A DNA stretch of 5,673 nt. It comes from an uncultured Eubacteriales bacterium. GTDB lineage: Bacteria > Bacillota_A > Clostridia > Oscillospirales > Oscillospiraceae. Below, one piece after another: positions 1 to 5,605 of this stretch. The translations under genes and the position numbers were made by a program. The notes beneath the pieces were generated by a model. It made no database searches. It saw only the letters and a list, made by a program, of their open reading frames with translations, and was not told where the DNA came from. The stretch covers positions 1 through 5,673 of the forward strand of contig CATJRT010000145.1 of the NCBI GenBank assembly GCA_949742895.1, read 5' to 3'. How positions within the stretch are numbered: position 1 is the first letter of the stretch; every line of letters begins with the position of its first letter.

Positions 1-2
1 TC

Positions 3-131
3 AGCATTAGTATCACTCGCGCCGACGACACTTTCCGGCTCCGCTGCACCTTCCGCTTCGCGGGGGAGGACAGAACCCGGACGATCGGCGTCGTTGTCGG
101 CGCGGTCAGCGTGGAGGTGATAGCAGGATGA
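3..131 (+). CDS. C-terminal end of an upstream baseplate-region protein (partial)
   Basis: The frame beginning at base 3 is open for 42 codons and stops at TGA 129-131. The 5' part lies outside the window. The visible residues alternate hydrophobic and polar positions (for example FRLRCTFRFAG and TIGVVVGAVSVEVIAG), which suggests a beta-rich C-terminus. The stop overlaps the ATG of the baseplate J gene as ATGA, the usual sign of translational coupling. The ribosome binding site of the J gene lies inside this tail. By position it should be the W/gp46-like baseplate gene (DUF2634 type) or another baseplate component, but the fragment is too short for me to name a family. Confidence 0.7.
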   Translation, partial: SISITRADDTFRLRCTFRFAGEDRTRTIGVVVGAVSVEVIAG

Positions 132-1258
132 TTGACAAAAAGACTCTTGACGCCGTCCTCCCGGTTCCCAGCCTGGAGCAGCTGCGGGAAGCCAAGGTGG
201 AGGAGCTGAAGAATGAGGGCTTCATCATCACTAACTTTCATTCGGGCGGTGTCTTCCACACCATGCTCATGATCGCCCTGCGCATCAAGATCGAGGTCAT
301 GGAGCTGCTCCGGCTGGTTTTGAATAATATGTTCGTTTCCCACGCCACCGGGATATGGCTTGACTTGAAGATGGCGGACTACTCCAAAAAGCGAAAGCGG
401 GCGCAGAAGGCCCGGGGCTTTGTGACCGTCACCCGCCTGGATATGGAGGGCGAGGCTATCAAAATTGCCAAGGGCCAGGTATTCAAGACCGCCCTGGACA
501 TCAACGGCGAGGAGCTGCGCTTCTTCTCCCTGGAGCCCGCTGTCCTCCAGAAAGGGACCCGGTCGGTTGATGTGCTGGTGGAGGCCGAGATCGAAGGTAC
601 CCGCTACAATGTCCCCCAGGGCCAGATTACCACTTCCCTCACCTATATCGGCGGGGTGGAGATTAACAACGGCAGGGACTGGATTACCCGGGAGGGCAGC
701 GACACCGAGGACGACGAAAGCCTGCGGCAGAGGGGGCTGCGCTCCTGGTCGGAACTGGCCCAGAGGGCAATCGAGGACAGCTTTATCAACACAGCCGAAA
801 GCGTCCCCGGCGTTCTCTTCGCCCAGGCCGACTGCAACCACCCCCGGGGACAGGGTACTGTGGACGTGATCGTCACAGGTACGGCGGGCGAGGCGACGGA
901 GGGACTGCTCCGGCTTGTTCAGGAGGCTGTCGGTAAAATTGCCGGGCCGTATGACAACATTCTGGTGAAGTCTTCTGTCACCGTGGCCCAGGACATCTCT
1001 GTCACCGTTACCACCGCTGGCGCGGCGACCGACGAGGAGGTCAGGGGCCGTGTGCAATCCATCCTTGTGGAACTCCTGGCTGTCCACAAGGGCCGCAGGC
1101 TCTACGAGCTGACCCTCTCAGACATCAACCACGCAATCCGCAGCGGTTGCGGCGACACAACCAATGTCAAGATTAAGGTTCCGGAGCAGGATGTCAGTCT
1201 GGACCGGGACAAGGTTATCATCCCCGGCAGTATTTCGGTGGAAGTGGAAAGGGAGTGA
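128..1258 (+). CDS. Baseplate J-like protein (tail baseplate wedge)
   Basis: This 376-residue protein fits the Baseplate_J family (P2 gpJ, related to T4 gp6), a structural wedge component of the contractile tail baseplate. The N-terminal ~90 residues are helical, followed by beta-rich sequence. The family landmark is the acidic segment GSDTEDDESLRQR at residues 190-202, the counterpart of the usual G-x-D-x-E-x-D-x-x-LR-x-R. A helix and the segment SVPGVLFAQ follow it, as in other family members. The C-terminal third alternates beta strands and helices. P2 gpJ is near 300 residues; Gram-positive phage versions are often longer, so this looks complete. The start is ATG 128, with GGAGGTGA at 113-120 about 7 bases upstream and an ATGA overlap with the preceding gene. 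The next gene starts 4 bases after its stop. The family call is firm; its exact place in the baseplate is inferred from relatives. Confidence 0.92.
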   Translation: MIDKKTLDAVLPVPSLEQLREAKVEELKNEGFIITNFHSGGVFHTMLMIALRIKIEVMELLRLVLNNMFVSHATGIWLDLKMADYSKKRKRAQKARGFVTVTRLDMEGEAIKIAKGQVFKTALDINGEELRFFSLEPAVLQKGTRSVDVLVEAEIEGTRYNVPQGQITTSLTYIGGVEINNGRDWITREGSDTEDDESLRQRGLRSWSELAQRAIEDSFINTAESVPGVLFAQADCNHPRGQGTVDVIVTGTAGEATEGLLRLVQEAVGKIAGPYDNILVKSSVTVAQDISVTVTTAGAATDEEVRGRVQSILVELLAVHKGRRLYELTLSDINHAIRSGCGDTTNVKIKVPEQDVSLDRDKVIIPGSISVEVERE

Positions 1259-1262
1259 ACGC

Positions 1263-2171
1263 ATGAGACGGTTTGACACCTTCGGCGAGTATATGTTTGA
1301 TCTGCTGTTTGCACCGTTGAAAAAAGGACGCCGGACAGTCAACCAGTTTGCGATTTTCTTCCGTGTGGTCGGGCGTGAGTTCGATGATCTGAAGGCGGCA
1401 ATCCTCCGAGTCAGGGACGAGGCCAATGTTGCCAGTGCGTCAGACGTTATGCTCCTCATTCACGGGCAGGACCGGGATATGCCCAGGCTGGCGGGAGAGG
1501 ACAACGAGGCATACCGCACCCGCCTGGCTATGAAAGGAATTATTTCGGAATGGAGCGGCACACAGAGGGGCCTTCGCTACGTTCTGGAGGCGTTGGGATA
1601 TCCTCACAGCAGGATTGAGCCGGTCTACCGGCAGGACCCGGAGCGGTGGGCGGAGTTTACCGTTCAGCTGGGAGTTGCCAATGTGAATGCGGTCAAAAAT
1701 TTTTACGCCATTTACAGTGAAATCCAGCGGGTAAAAGAGGGGTCAAGCAAGGTCGCCAGCATTATTTTTACCATGCCCGCCATTTGCGCGGTACTTCATA
1801 TCGGAGGACATCCGGGAGCAATCGCTTGTCTGGGGCTTGTGCATGAAGAAGATGAATACGCATTTCAGAGCGGCCTTCATACTGGAGGGAGCAGCGGGGT
1901 GCAGTCCTCTTTCAGCGTTCGGGAGGACACGGTTCCGCCGGACCGGCGAAGCGTGATCCGCACGGGCGGCGGGGTAGGAGCGCAGACGGCGATTCCCATT
2001 CCAGAGGATACCGCGCTGCCTGTCCCTGCCGCAGTTCTGACTACCGGCGGGACCGTTTCCGGGCAGACGGCATTGGGTCTCCCGAAGGACACGGCTCCGC
2101 CAACCCGTACCACCATCCTGCGCACGGGAGGGGTATGCACCATCATCTCAAATATATCGAAGGGGGAGTAA
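1263..2171 (+). CDS. P2 gpI-type phage tail protein with C-terminal repeat extension
   Basis: The product is 302 residues. Residues 1 to ~175 look like the P2 tail protein I family. The GT of SGTQRGLRYVLEALGY lies at residues 99-100, followed by a strand-rich part (WAEFTVQL) and a helix ending IYSEIQRVKEGSSK, which matches the family's usual I-x-x-x-K region. In P2, gpI sits at the baseplate between J and the fibre H, the same gene order as here. Residues 178-302 are an extension made of four 27-residue repeats and a partial fifth, described separately. P2 gpI itself is only about 176 residues, so this extension accounts for the extra length. ATG 1263 was chosen because AGGGAG lies just upstream, overlapping the stop of the J gene. 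Longer in-frame starts would read back into the J gene and give an arginine-rich shadow sequence. The family is well supported by order and moderately by sequence. Confidence 0.82.
   Translation: MRRFDTFGEYMFDLLFAPLKKGRRTVNQFAIFFRVVGREFDDLKAAILRVRDEANVASASDVMLLIHGQDRDMPRLAGEDNEAYRTRLAMKGIISEWSGTQRGLRYVLEALGYPHSRIEPVYRQDPERWAEFTVQLGVANVNAVKNFYAIYSEIQRVKEGSSKVASIIFTMPAICAVLHIGGHPGAIACLGLVHEEDEYAFQSGLHTGGSSGVQSSFSVREDTVPPDRRSVIRTGGGVGAQTAIPIPEDTALPVPAAVLTTGGTVSGQTALGLPKDTAPPTRTTILRTGGVCTIISNISKGE
1794..2168 (+). repeat. Array of 27-residue (81-base) coding repeats
   Basis: The C-terminus of the gpI-like protein consists of exact 27-residue periods beginning at bases 1794, 1875, 1956 and 2037, plus a 17-residue partial copy from 2118 to the last codon. 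Each copy opens with L/I-x-T/I-G-G. Copies 2 to 4 also share Q at position 10, the D-T pair at 18-19 and P at 22, and all four full copies have hydrophobic residues at 13 and 15. Copy 1 is the most divergent (HEEDEY replaces the E-D-T-x-P region). The short beta-like period suggests a repeated beta-hairpin or solenoid stalk; that is inference. The DNA copies have diverged, so this is an old duplication. Confidence 0.88.
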
Positions 2172-2177
2172 GCGAAA

Positions 2178-3137
2178 ATGGATTATGCCTACAAAGTGAC
2201 CACCCACGGGCGGGCCGCGATAGCCGCCTGTATGGCGCTGGAGAAGCCGCCCCGCATCACCCGCGTGGCGTTCGGCAGCGGGCGGGTGGGGGAGGACATC
2301 AATCTGGCGGACGTACACGAGCTGCTGGCCTACGTTTCAGACGGCGCGGTAGCCGGACGCCGCCACCAGGACGACCGGTTTTTCTTCACCATCCAGTACG
2401 CCAACAGCGAACACAGGGACGTGAAAATGTTTGTCCTGTCGGAGTTCGCGGTGTTCGGGGAGGACCCGGAGACCGGGGAGGAGACCGATTTTATTTATGG
2501 CACCCTGGGGGACTACTGCCAGCCGGTCCCCGCCTACAACCCGGCCTATCCGCCCAGCGTGTTCAATTTCCCGCTGGAGCTGATTATTTCGGATGAGCTG
2601 CAAGTTACGGTGTCCGCCCCGGCGGGACTGGTGACCTGGGAGGACCTGGAGCGGATGGCCCGGGCGGGGATGCTGGGCATCACCCGGGCCGATCTGACCC
2701 TGCCCGCTGCGGGATGGGAGGTGGATACAGAGACCGGCTATCCCCTCCGGCTGGACATTCCCCGGGAGGGGGTAACCGAGCGCGTGACGCCGGTACTTAC
2801 TGTACTGCCGGGCGGGCTGGAGGCGGCTGGCCTCTGCGGTCTGGCCCCCTTTGCCCGGACGCTGGAAAACCGGCTGCGGGTATACGCCCAAAAGGTCCCG
2901 GAACAGGAAATCCCGGCCAGCCTGGCCCTGCTGGGCGATGTGGGAGGTTATTTCGCAACCGGCGGAGGTACGGAAGGGGAAGCCGTTATGCGCCCAGCCG
3001 GACCAAACACCCTGGGCGGGGTGAAGGTAGGTAGCGGCCTGAACGTAAAGCCGGACGGCACGCTGTCGGTAGACGCCGCCAACGCGGCGGAAGTTGACGA
3101 GATGTTAGCTGGGGTCCTGACCCCGGATAACAAATAA
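2178..3137 (+). CDS. Tail fibre protein with collar-fibre N-terminal domain (gpH position)
   Basis: This 319-residue protein occupies the place of P2 gpH. Residues 1 to ~150 resemble the phage tail-collar fibre N-terminal domain (DUF3751 type): an early T-x-x-G-x-A-x-I-A segment, then ITRVAFGSG, then an acidic VLSEFAVFGEDPETGEE segment. This domain normally anchors the fibre to the baseplate. Residues 174-254 form a second module (TLPAAGWEVD, GYP, GVT, CGL-x-P, then RV..Q.VP) that recurs in the gene at 3759. Residues ~275-297 carry the fibre motif TLGGVKVGSGLNVKPDGTLS. The C-terminus ends AEVDEMLAGVL plus a short tail, similar to the end of the next gene. ATG 2178 follows GGGGGAG at 2162-2168 with 9 bases between. 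The protein has no obvious receptor-binding tip, so tip function probably lies in the following genes. An alternative is that it is an adaptor rather than the full fibre. Confidence 0.85.
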   Translation: MDYAYKVTTHGRAAIAACMALEKPPRITRVAFGSGRVGEDINLADVHELLAYVSDGAVAGRRHQDDRFFFTIQYANSEHRDVKMFVLSEFAVFGEDPETGEETDFIYGTLGDYCQPVPAYNPAYPPSVFNFPLELIISDELQVTVSAPAGLVTWEDLERMARAGMLGITRADLTLPAAGWEVDTETGYPLRLDIPREGVTERVTPVLTVLPGGLEAAGLCGLAPFARTLENRLRVYAQKVPEQEIPASLALLGDVGGYFATGGGTEGEAVMRPAGPNTLGGVKVGSGLNVKPDGTLSVDAANAAEVDEMLAGVLTPDNK

Positions 3138-3145
3138 AATTTTTT

Positions 3146-3150
3146 GGAGG
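3146..3150 (+). promoter_or_regulatory. Ribosome binding site deciding the start at 3159
   Basis: GGAGG lies 8 bases before ATG 3159. The in-frame TTG at 3144 would place the start codon across this site, so ATG 3159 is the better start. Confidence 0.85.
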
Positions 3151-3158
3151 AAAAGACA

Positions 3159-3704
3159 ATGGAAAACAACGAAAAAATGGTAAAACTCAGCGCACTCCAG
3201 ACCCTGGCCCAGCAGCTGAAGGGGAAAATCCCCGGAAAGGTGTCCGACCTGGCCAACGACGCCAAGTACCAGACCCAGGAGCAGGTTGCCGCCGCTGTTG
3301 CCGCCGCCGACCACCTGAAGCGGAAGATCGTGGAGAACCCCGAAGCAATCGACCTGACTGCCGCAGGCGCCGGGCAGTACATCTACATGGTGCTCAAGTC
3401 CTCCGGCAAGAACGGCGACAAGTATGACGAGTACATGGTCATTGACGGCGCGGTGGAGAAGGTGGGCGACTGGTCGGTGGACCTGTCCGGTTACGTTCAG
3501 AAGGAGGAGGGCAAGGCCCTCAGCTCCAACGACTACACCGCCGCCGATAAGGACAAGCTGGCTGGCGTTGCGGAAGGCGCAACCAAGGTGGAGGCCAGCG
3601 CGACTGCTGGCTGTGTCAAGATCAACGGCGAGGACATCGCCGTGGTGGAGGTCGCCACCGACGCGGAAGTGACCGCCATGCTGGCGGAAGTATTCGGCGC
3701 ATAA
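3159..3704 (+). CDS. Small phage tail fibre-like protein
   Basis: The product is 181 residues. Residues ~1-55 are predicted helical and alanine/glutamine-rich (LSALQTLAQQLKGKI, then AAAVAAADHLKRKI). A compact module follows in the middle with QYIYMVLKSSGKNGDKYDEY and VIDGAVEKVGDWSVDLSGYV. The next part, KEEGKALSSNDYTAADKDKL then AGVAEGATKVEA, is a pattern I recognise from tail fibres of Gram-positive phages. The last residues are ATDAEVTAMLAEVFGA, related to the end of the preceding fibre protein. No transmembrane segment or signal peptide is seen. It lies 21 bases after the gpH-like gene. It could be a fibre segment, a fibre cap or an accessory baseplate-attached protein; I do not know which. 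The family resemblance is recognised by eye only, and the function is inferred from modules and context. Confidence 0.8.
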   Translation: MENNEKMVKLSALQTLAQQLKGKIPGKVSDLANDAKYQTQEQVAAAVAAADHLKRKIVENPEAIDLTAAGAGQYIYMVLKSSGKNGDKYDEYMVIDGAVEKVGDWSVDLSGYVQKEEGKALSSNDYTAADKDKLAGVAEGATKVEASATAGCVKINGEDIAVVEVATDAEVTAMLAEVFGA

Positions 3705-3715
3705 GGACACGACAA

Positions 3716-3736
3716 GGGCGGGGGATTCCCCCGCCC
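3716..3736 (+). promoter_or_regulatory. Perfect GC hairpin between two fibre genes
   Basis: GGGCGGGGG (3716-3724) pairs perfectly with CCCCCGCCC (3728-3736) across a 3-base ATT loop. It sits 11 bases after the stop of the upstream gene and 7 bases before the AAAGGAGG ribosome binding site of the next. There is no T run after it, so it is not a standard intrinsic terminator. A role as an RNA stability, processing or partial attenuation element that sets the ratio of upstream to downstream fibre transcript is possible but unproven. Confidence 0.5.
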
Positions 3737-3743
3737 CACAGCA

Positions 3744-3753
3744 AAAGGAGGTG
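3744..3753 (+). promoter_or_regulatory. Strong ribosome binding site for the GTG start at 3759
   Basis: AAAGGAGGTG is a near-perfect complement of the 16S rRNA 3' end. GGAGG ends 7 bases before GTG 3759. The next in-frame ATG (3771) is too far away, so GTG is the chosen start. Confidence 0.85.
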
Positions 3754-3758
3754 GACCG

Positions 3759-4154
3759 GTGAAACCCAAAATGACCACCATAGGACAGATGAAAACCGCC
3801 CTGGGCCAGCTCAAAAACCTGATGGCCCAGGTTACCCAGGCAGCGGTGCAGGACATTGCCGCGCTGGACGGCAGAAAACAGGACAAGGCCACGGCAGGTT
3901 CCGTCACCATCCCCGCCACCGGCTGGGGGAGCGACAGCACGGCGGGCTATCCGAAATACTACGACCTTGCCGTGTCCGGCGTGACAGCCAGCGACCGGGC
4001 CGAACTTACCCTTGCCCCGGCGGCGCTGAGTACCGCGACGGCCTGCGGTCTCTGCCCCACCTGTGAGACTCTGGCGGGCAAGGTCCGGCTGAGAGCCGCC
4101 AGCGTCCCGGCAGTGGCCATGGCCGCAAATTACTGGATTGAGAAAGGAGCGTAA
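3759..4154 (+). CDS. Small phage fibre-associated protein with GW/GYP/GVT module
   Basis: The product is 131 residues with a GTG start. Residues 1 to ~45 are a helical leader (IGQMKTALGQLKNLMAQV, then VQDIAALDGRKQDKA) of the kind that forms trimeric coiled coils in fibres. Residues 49 to ~128 align without gaps to residues 173-252 of the gpH-like fibre protein. Shared landmarks are T-x-P-A-x-GW-x-x-D, GYP, a D five residues before GVT, L-T-x-x-P, CGL-x-P, TL and VP. By eye about 28 of the first 69 aligned positions are identical. It ends five bases before the next gene's start, with that gene's ribosome binding site inside its last codons. It is probably a trimeric fibre segment or clip. I recognise the module from Gram-positive phage fibres but know of no assigned biochemical function. 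Confidence 0.8.
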   Translation: MKPKMTTIGQMKTALGQLKNLMAQVTQAAVQDIAALDGRKQDKATAGSVTIPATGWGSDSTAGYPKYYDLAVSGVTASDRAELTLAPAALSTATACGLCPTCETLAGKVRLRAASVPAVAMAANYWIEKGA

Positions 4155-4159
4155 ATGTT

Positions 4160-5314
4160 ATGTCATACGGACCTGTAAACGTGCCAGGAAAATTGACCGC
4201 CGCCCAAGTGGGCGCGGCAGAAGCCGGACATACCCATACGGCAGCACAAGTAGGTGCTTCCCCTGTTGGACACAAGCATACAAAGAATGAAATCACAGAT
4301 TTTCCAGCCTCATTGCCTGCCAGTGATGTATCAGCCTGGGCAAAAGCAGCTACCAAGCCTGCCTATACCGCAAGCGAGGTGGGTGCGGCAGAAGCTGGAC
4401 ACACCCATTCGGCGGCTGATGTTGGAGCAGCTCCAATAAAAAATGCAACATTTACTGGGATAACGACTGTGGATCGTCTTAATGTAGGCAGAAATAATCC
4501 ATCCAGTGTGTGGAGCGAATCGATTGCAATAGGGATGGATGCAAAGACCAAGTCCTGGTCCTTAGCTATAAATGGAGAGACCACCGGCAATACGGCTATA
4601 GCATGTGGAACTATGGCAGTAGCAAATAATGGGCAGCTTGTGATCGGCTCGTATAACCTTTCTGTTGAGGGTGACGACTATACTTACTTCATAGTTGGAG
4701 GGGGAAACGGCAACTTTGCACGGGCAAATGCCTTCCGTGTTACAGGGCAAGGCAATGTATATGCCGGAAAATATAATACATCTGGTGCGGACTATGCCGA
4801 ACTTTTTGAATGGGCTGATGGTAATCCGGATAATGACGACAGAGTCGGGCGGTTTGTTACGCTCGATGGAGACAAAATCCGAATTGCCAATGGGAACGAC
4901 AATTTTATCCTAGGAATTTTATCTGGTAACCCCTCTATTATCGGTGATGTCTATGATGACCAGTGGCAAGGTATGTTCCTCCGTGATATTTTCGGTCGCC
5001 CAATTCTTGAACTTAAGGATATCCCGCTTAATACCCCGGAGGGTGAGACAACCGTCCAGAGATATATGATGAAGCTTAACCCAGATTACGATCACAATCA
5101 GGCCTATGTTCCCAGGACAAAGCGCTCTGAGTGGGGTTGCGTGGGCCTGATGGGCAAGCTGGTGGTCATTGATGATGGCACCTGCCAGGTCAACGGCTGG
5201 GCCGCTGTGGCCGAGGGCGGCATTGCAACTGCCAGTGCAGAGCGGACGAAGTTCCGTGTGATGGAACGCCTGGACCGGGACGGCGGGCATTACATCCGGG
5301 TGCTGGTTCTGTGA
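4160..5314 (+). CDS. Tail fibre/spike with C-terminal Peptidase_G2 autocleavage domain
   Basis: This 384-residue protein is a modular fibre. Residues 10-92 carry repeats of the T-A-x-x-VGAAEAGHTH type, with GHTH at 23-26 and 80-83 and a GHKH variant at 37-40. The histidine pairs resemble the HxH metal-binding stalk motifs of trimeric phage fibres. Residues ~119-170 (SIAIGMDA, TAIACGTMAVA, LVIGSYN) resemble YadA/Hep_Hag head repeats, a trimeric left-handed beta-roll. FRVTGQGNVYAGKYNTSGAD then leads into the Peptidase_G2 domain from S208: SGADYAELFEW at 208-218, NPDNDDRVGRFVTLDGDKI, ILGILSGNPSIIGD and the C-terminal WGCVGLMGKLVV. In the phi29 and GA-1 appendage proteins, this domain is an intramolecular chaperone that helps the trimer fold and then cleaves itself off. 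ATG 4160 follows GAAAGGAGC with about 10 bases between GGAG and the start. The middle of the gene is much richer in AT than its ends. Confidence 0.88.
   Translation: MSYGPVNVPGKLTAAQVGAAEAGHTHTAAQVGASPVGHKHTKNEITDFPASLPASDVSAWAKAATKPAYTASEVGAAEAGHTHSAADVGAAPIKNATFTGITTVDRLNVGRNNPSSVWSESIAIGMDAKTKSWSLAINGETTGNTAIACGTMAVANNGQLVIGSYNLSVEGDDYTYFIVGGGNGNFARANAFRVTGQGNVYAGKYNTSGADYAELFEWADGNPDNDDRVGRFVTLDGDKIRIANGNDNFILGILSGNPSIIGDVYDDQWQGMFLRDIFGRPILELKDIPLNTPEGETTVQRYMMKLNPDYDHNQAYVPRTKRSEWGCVGLMGKLVVIDDGTCQVNGWAAVAEGGIATASAERTKFRVMERLDRDGGHYIRVLVL
4196..4258 (+). repeat. Copy 1 of a 21-residue direct repeat
   Basis: This stretch codes residues 13-33 (TAAQVGAAEAGHTH, then TAAQVGA). It aligns without gaps to bases 4367-4429. 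The DNA shares runs such as GCGGCAGAAGC and GGACA-ACCCAT. It is part of the fibre stalk. Confidence 0.8.
4367..4429 (+). repeat. Copy 2 of a 21-residue direct repeat
   Basis: This stretch codes residues 70-90 (TASEVGAAEAGHTH, then SAADVGA), the second copy of the stalk repeat. The 108 bases between the copies hold a degenerate GHKH unit and the linker ITDFPASLPASDVSAWAKAA, which is common in tail fibres. Confidence 0.8.
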
Positions 5315-5551
5315 TAAGCGAGAATGCCGTGCTGACCCACCAGTACAGCCTGTTTTCCCGTGACCTCCTACGTGTGGAAGTACCAGCCGAACACCAGTAG
5401 CCTAAAAGCCATTTGCAGATGCAGAACTGAATGGCCCTGAAATCCAAGTCCGTGAGAGGTCCTGAGCACCTCTCACGGCAATTAAAAAGCCCATCCCCCA
5501 GCATGAGCAGCCCGTGTTTTCCCTGGGCCGTTGATGCTGAAGGACGTGCTT
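5315..5551 (+). other. Stretch without a recognised gene between fibre gene and insertion sequence
   Basis: About 237 bases hold no gene that I can support. A 29-codon frame from GTG 5311 to TAG 5398-5400 overlaps the fibre stop, and a frame ending at TGA 5438-5440 contains VTSYVWKYQPN, which looks protein-like. Neither has a convincing ribosome binding site or usual length. The second may be a remnant of a degraded phage gene. The only clear structure is the hairpin at 5450-5478. No holin, endolysin or further fibre gene is present here. Confidence 0.5.
5450..5478 (+). terminator. Perfect 11-bp hairpin, possible end of the phage operon
   Basis: CCGTGAGAGGT (5450-5460) pairs exactly with ACCTCTCACGG (5468-5478) around a 7-base loop. 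It lies 135 bases after the fibre stop, where an operon end would be expected. The bases after it (CAATTAAAAAGCC) lack a T tract, so a classical intrinsic terminator is doubtful on the + strand. On the - strand only a short, broken T-rich run follows. It could instead be a transcript-end stabiliser or a recombination remnant. Confidence 0.4.
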
Positions 5552-5582
5552 AGAGCCTATCACAAAATAAAGGCATCTGAGG

Positions 5583-5588
5583 TATAAT
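5583..5588 (+). promoter_or_regulatory. -10 box of the transposase promoter
   Basis: A perfect TATAAT lies 17 bases before ATG 5606. No good -35 hexamer sits at the right distance (TCACAA or CACAAA at 5560-5566 is poor) and there is no extended -10 TG. The promoter would therefore be weak, as is common for insertion sequences. Confidence 0.5.
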
Positions 5589-5605
5589 GCTCAAGGGTGA
5601 TGAAA

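Larger units (their letters stand above)
1..5314 (+). mobile_element. Phage/prophage tail module (baseplate to tail fibre)
   Basis: Six consecutive genes and one partial gene on one strand encode baseplate and fibre proteins in the W-J-I-H order known from P2-like contractile-tailed phages. Gaps are 4 to 54 bases and there is one ATGA overlap, which suggests a single late operon. No capsid, integrase or lysis gene is in view. The sequence therefore cannot tell an intact prophage from a remnant, a lytic phage or a phage-tail-like bacteriocin. The insertion sequence starting near 5553 favours a chromosomal, possibly decaying prophage. Confidence 0.85.

Noticed and set aside
1164..1262. Longer N-terminus for the gpI-like protein
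   Set aside because: The extra residues are a shadow of the J gene. The ribosome binding site and normal gene junction point to ATG 1263.
2135..2596. Open frame on the + strand rich in G, R and P
   Set aside because: This is a frame-shifted shadow of the gpH-like gene; low-complexity G/R/P composition is typical of the wrong frame in GC-rich genes.
2337..2891. Open frame on the - strand (about 184 codons)
   Set aside because: It is antisense to the gpH-like gene in GC-rich DNA, with no start signal and no recognisable domain.
3105..3710. Long open frame on the - strand (about 201 codons)
   Set aside because: It lies wholly opposite well-supported fibre genes, has no ribosome binding site and has shadow-like composition. 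The + strand frame shows recognised fibre modules.
5311..5400. 29-codon gene starting at a GTG that overlaps the spike stop
   Set aside because: The GTGA overlap suggests coupling, but there is no ribosome binding site, no recognisable domain, and the frame is short enough to arise by chance.
5190..5504. - strand frame crossing the end of the spike gene and the hairpin
   Set aside because: It has no ribosome binding site, cysteine/arginine-rich shadow composition, and overlaps the conserved end of the Peptidase_G2 domain.
4160..5551. Diversity-generating retroelement target or CRISPR array
   Set aside because: There is no lectin-fold variable end, no template repeat, no reverse transcriptase and no regularly spaced short repeats. 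The repeats present are coding stalk and structural repeats.
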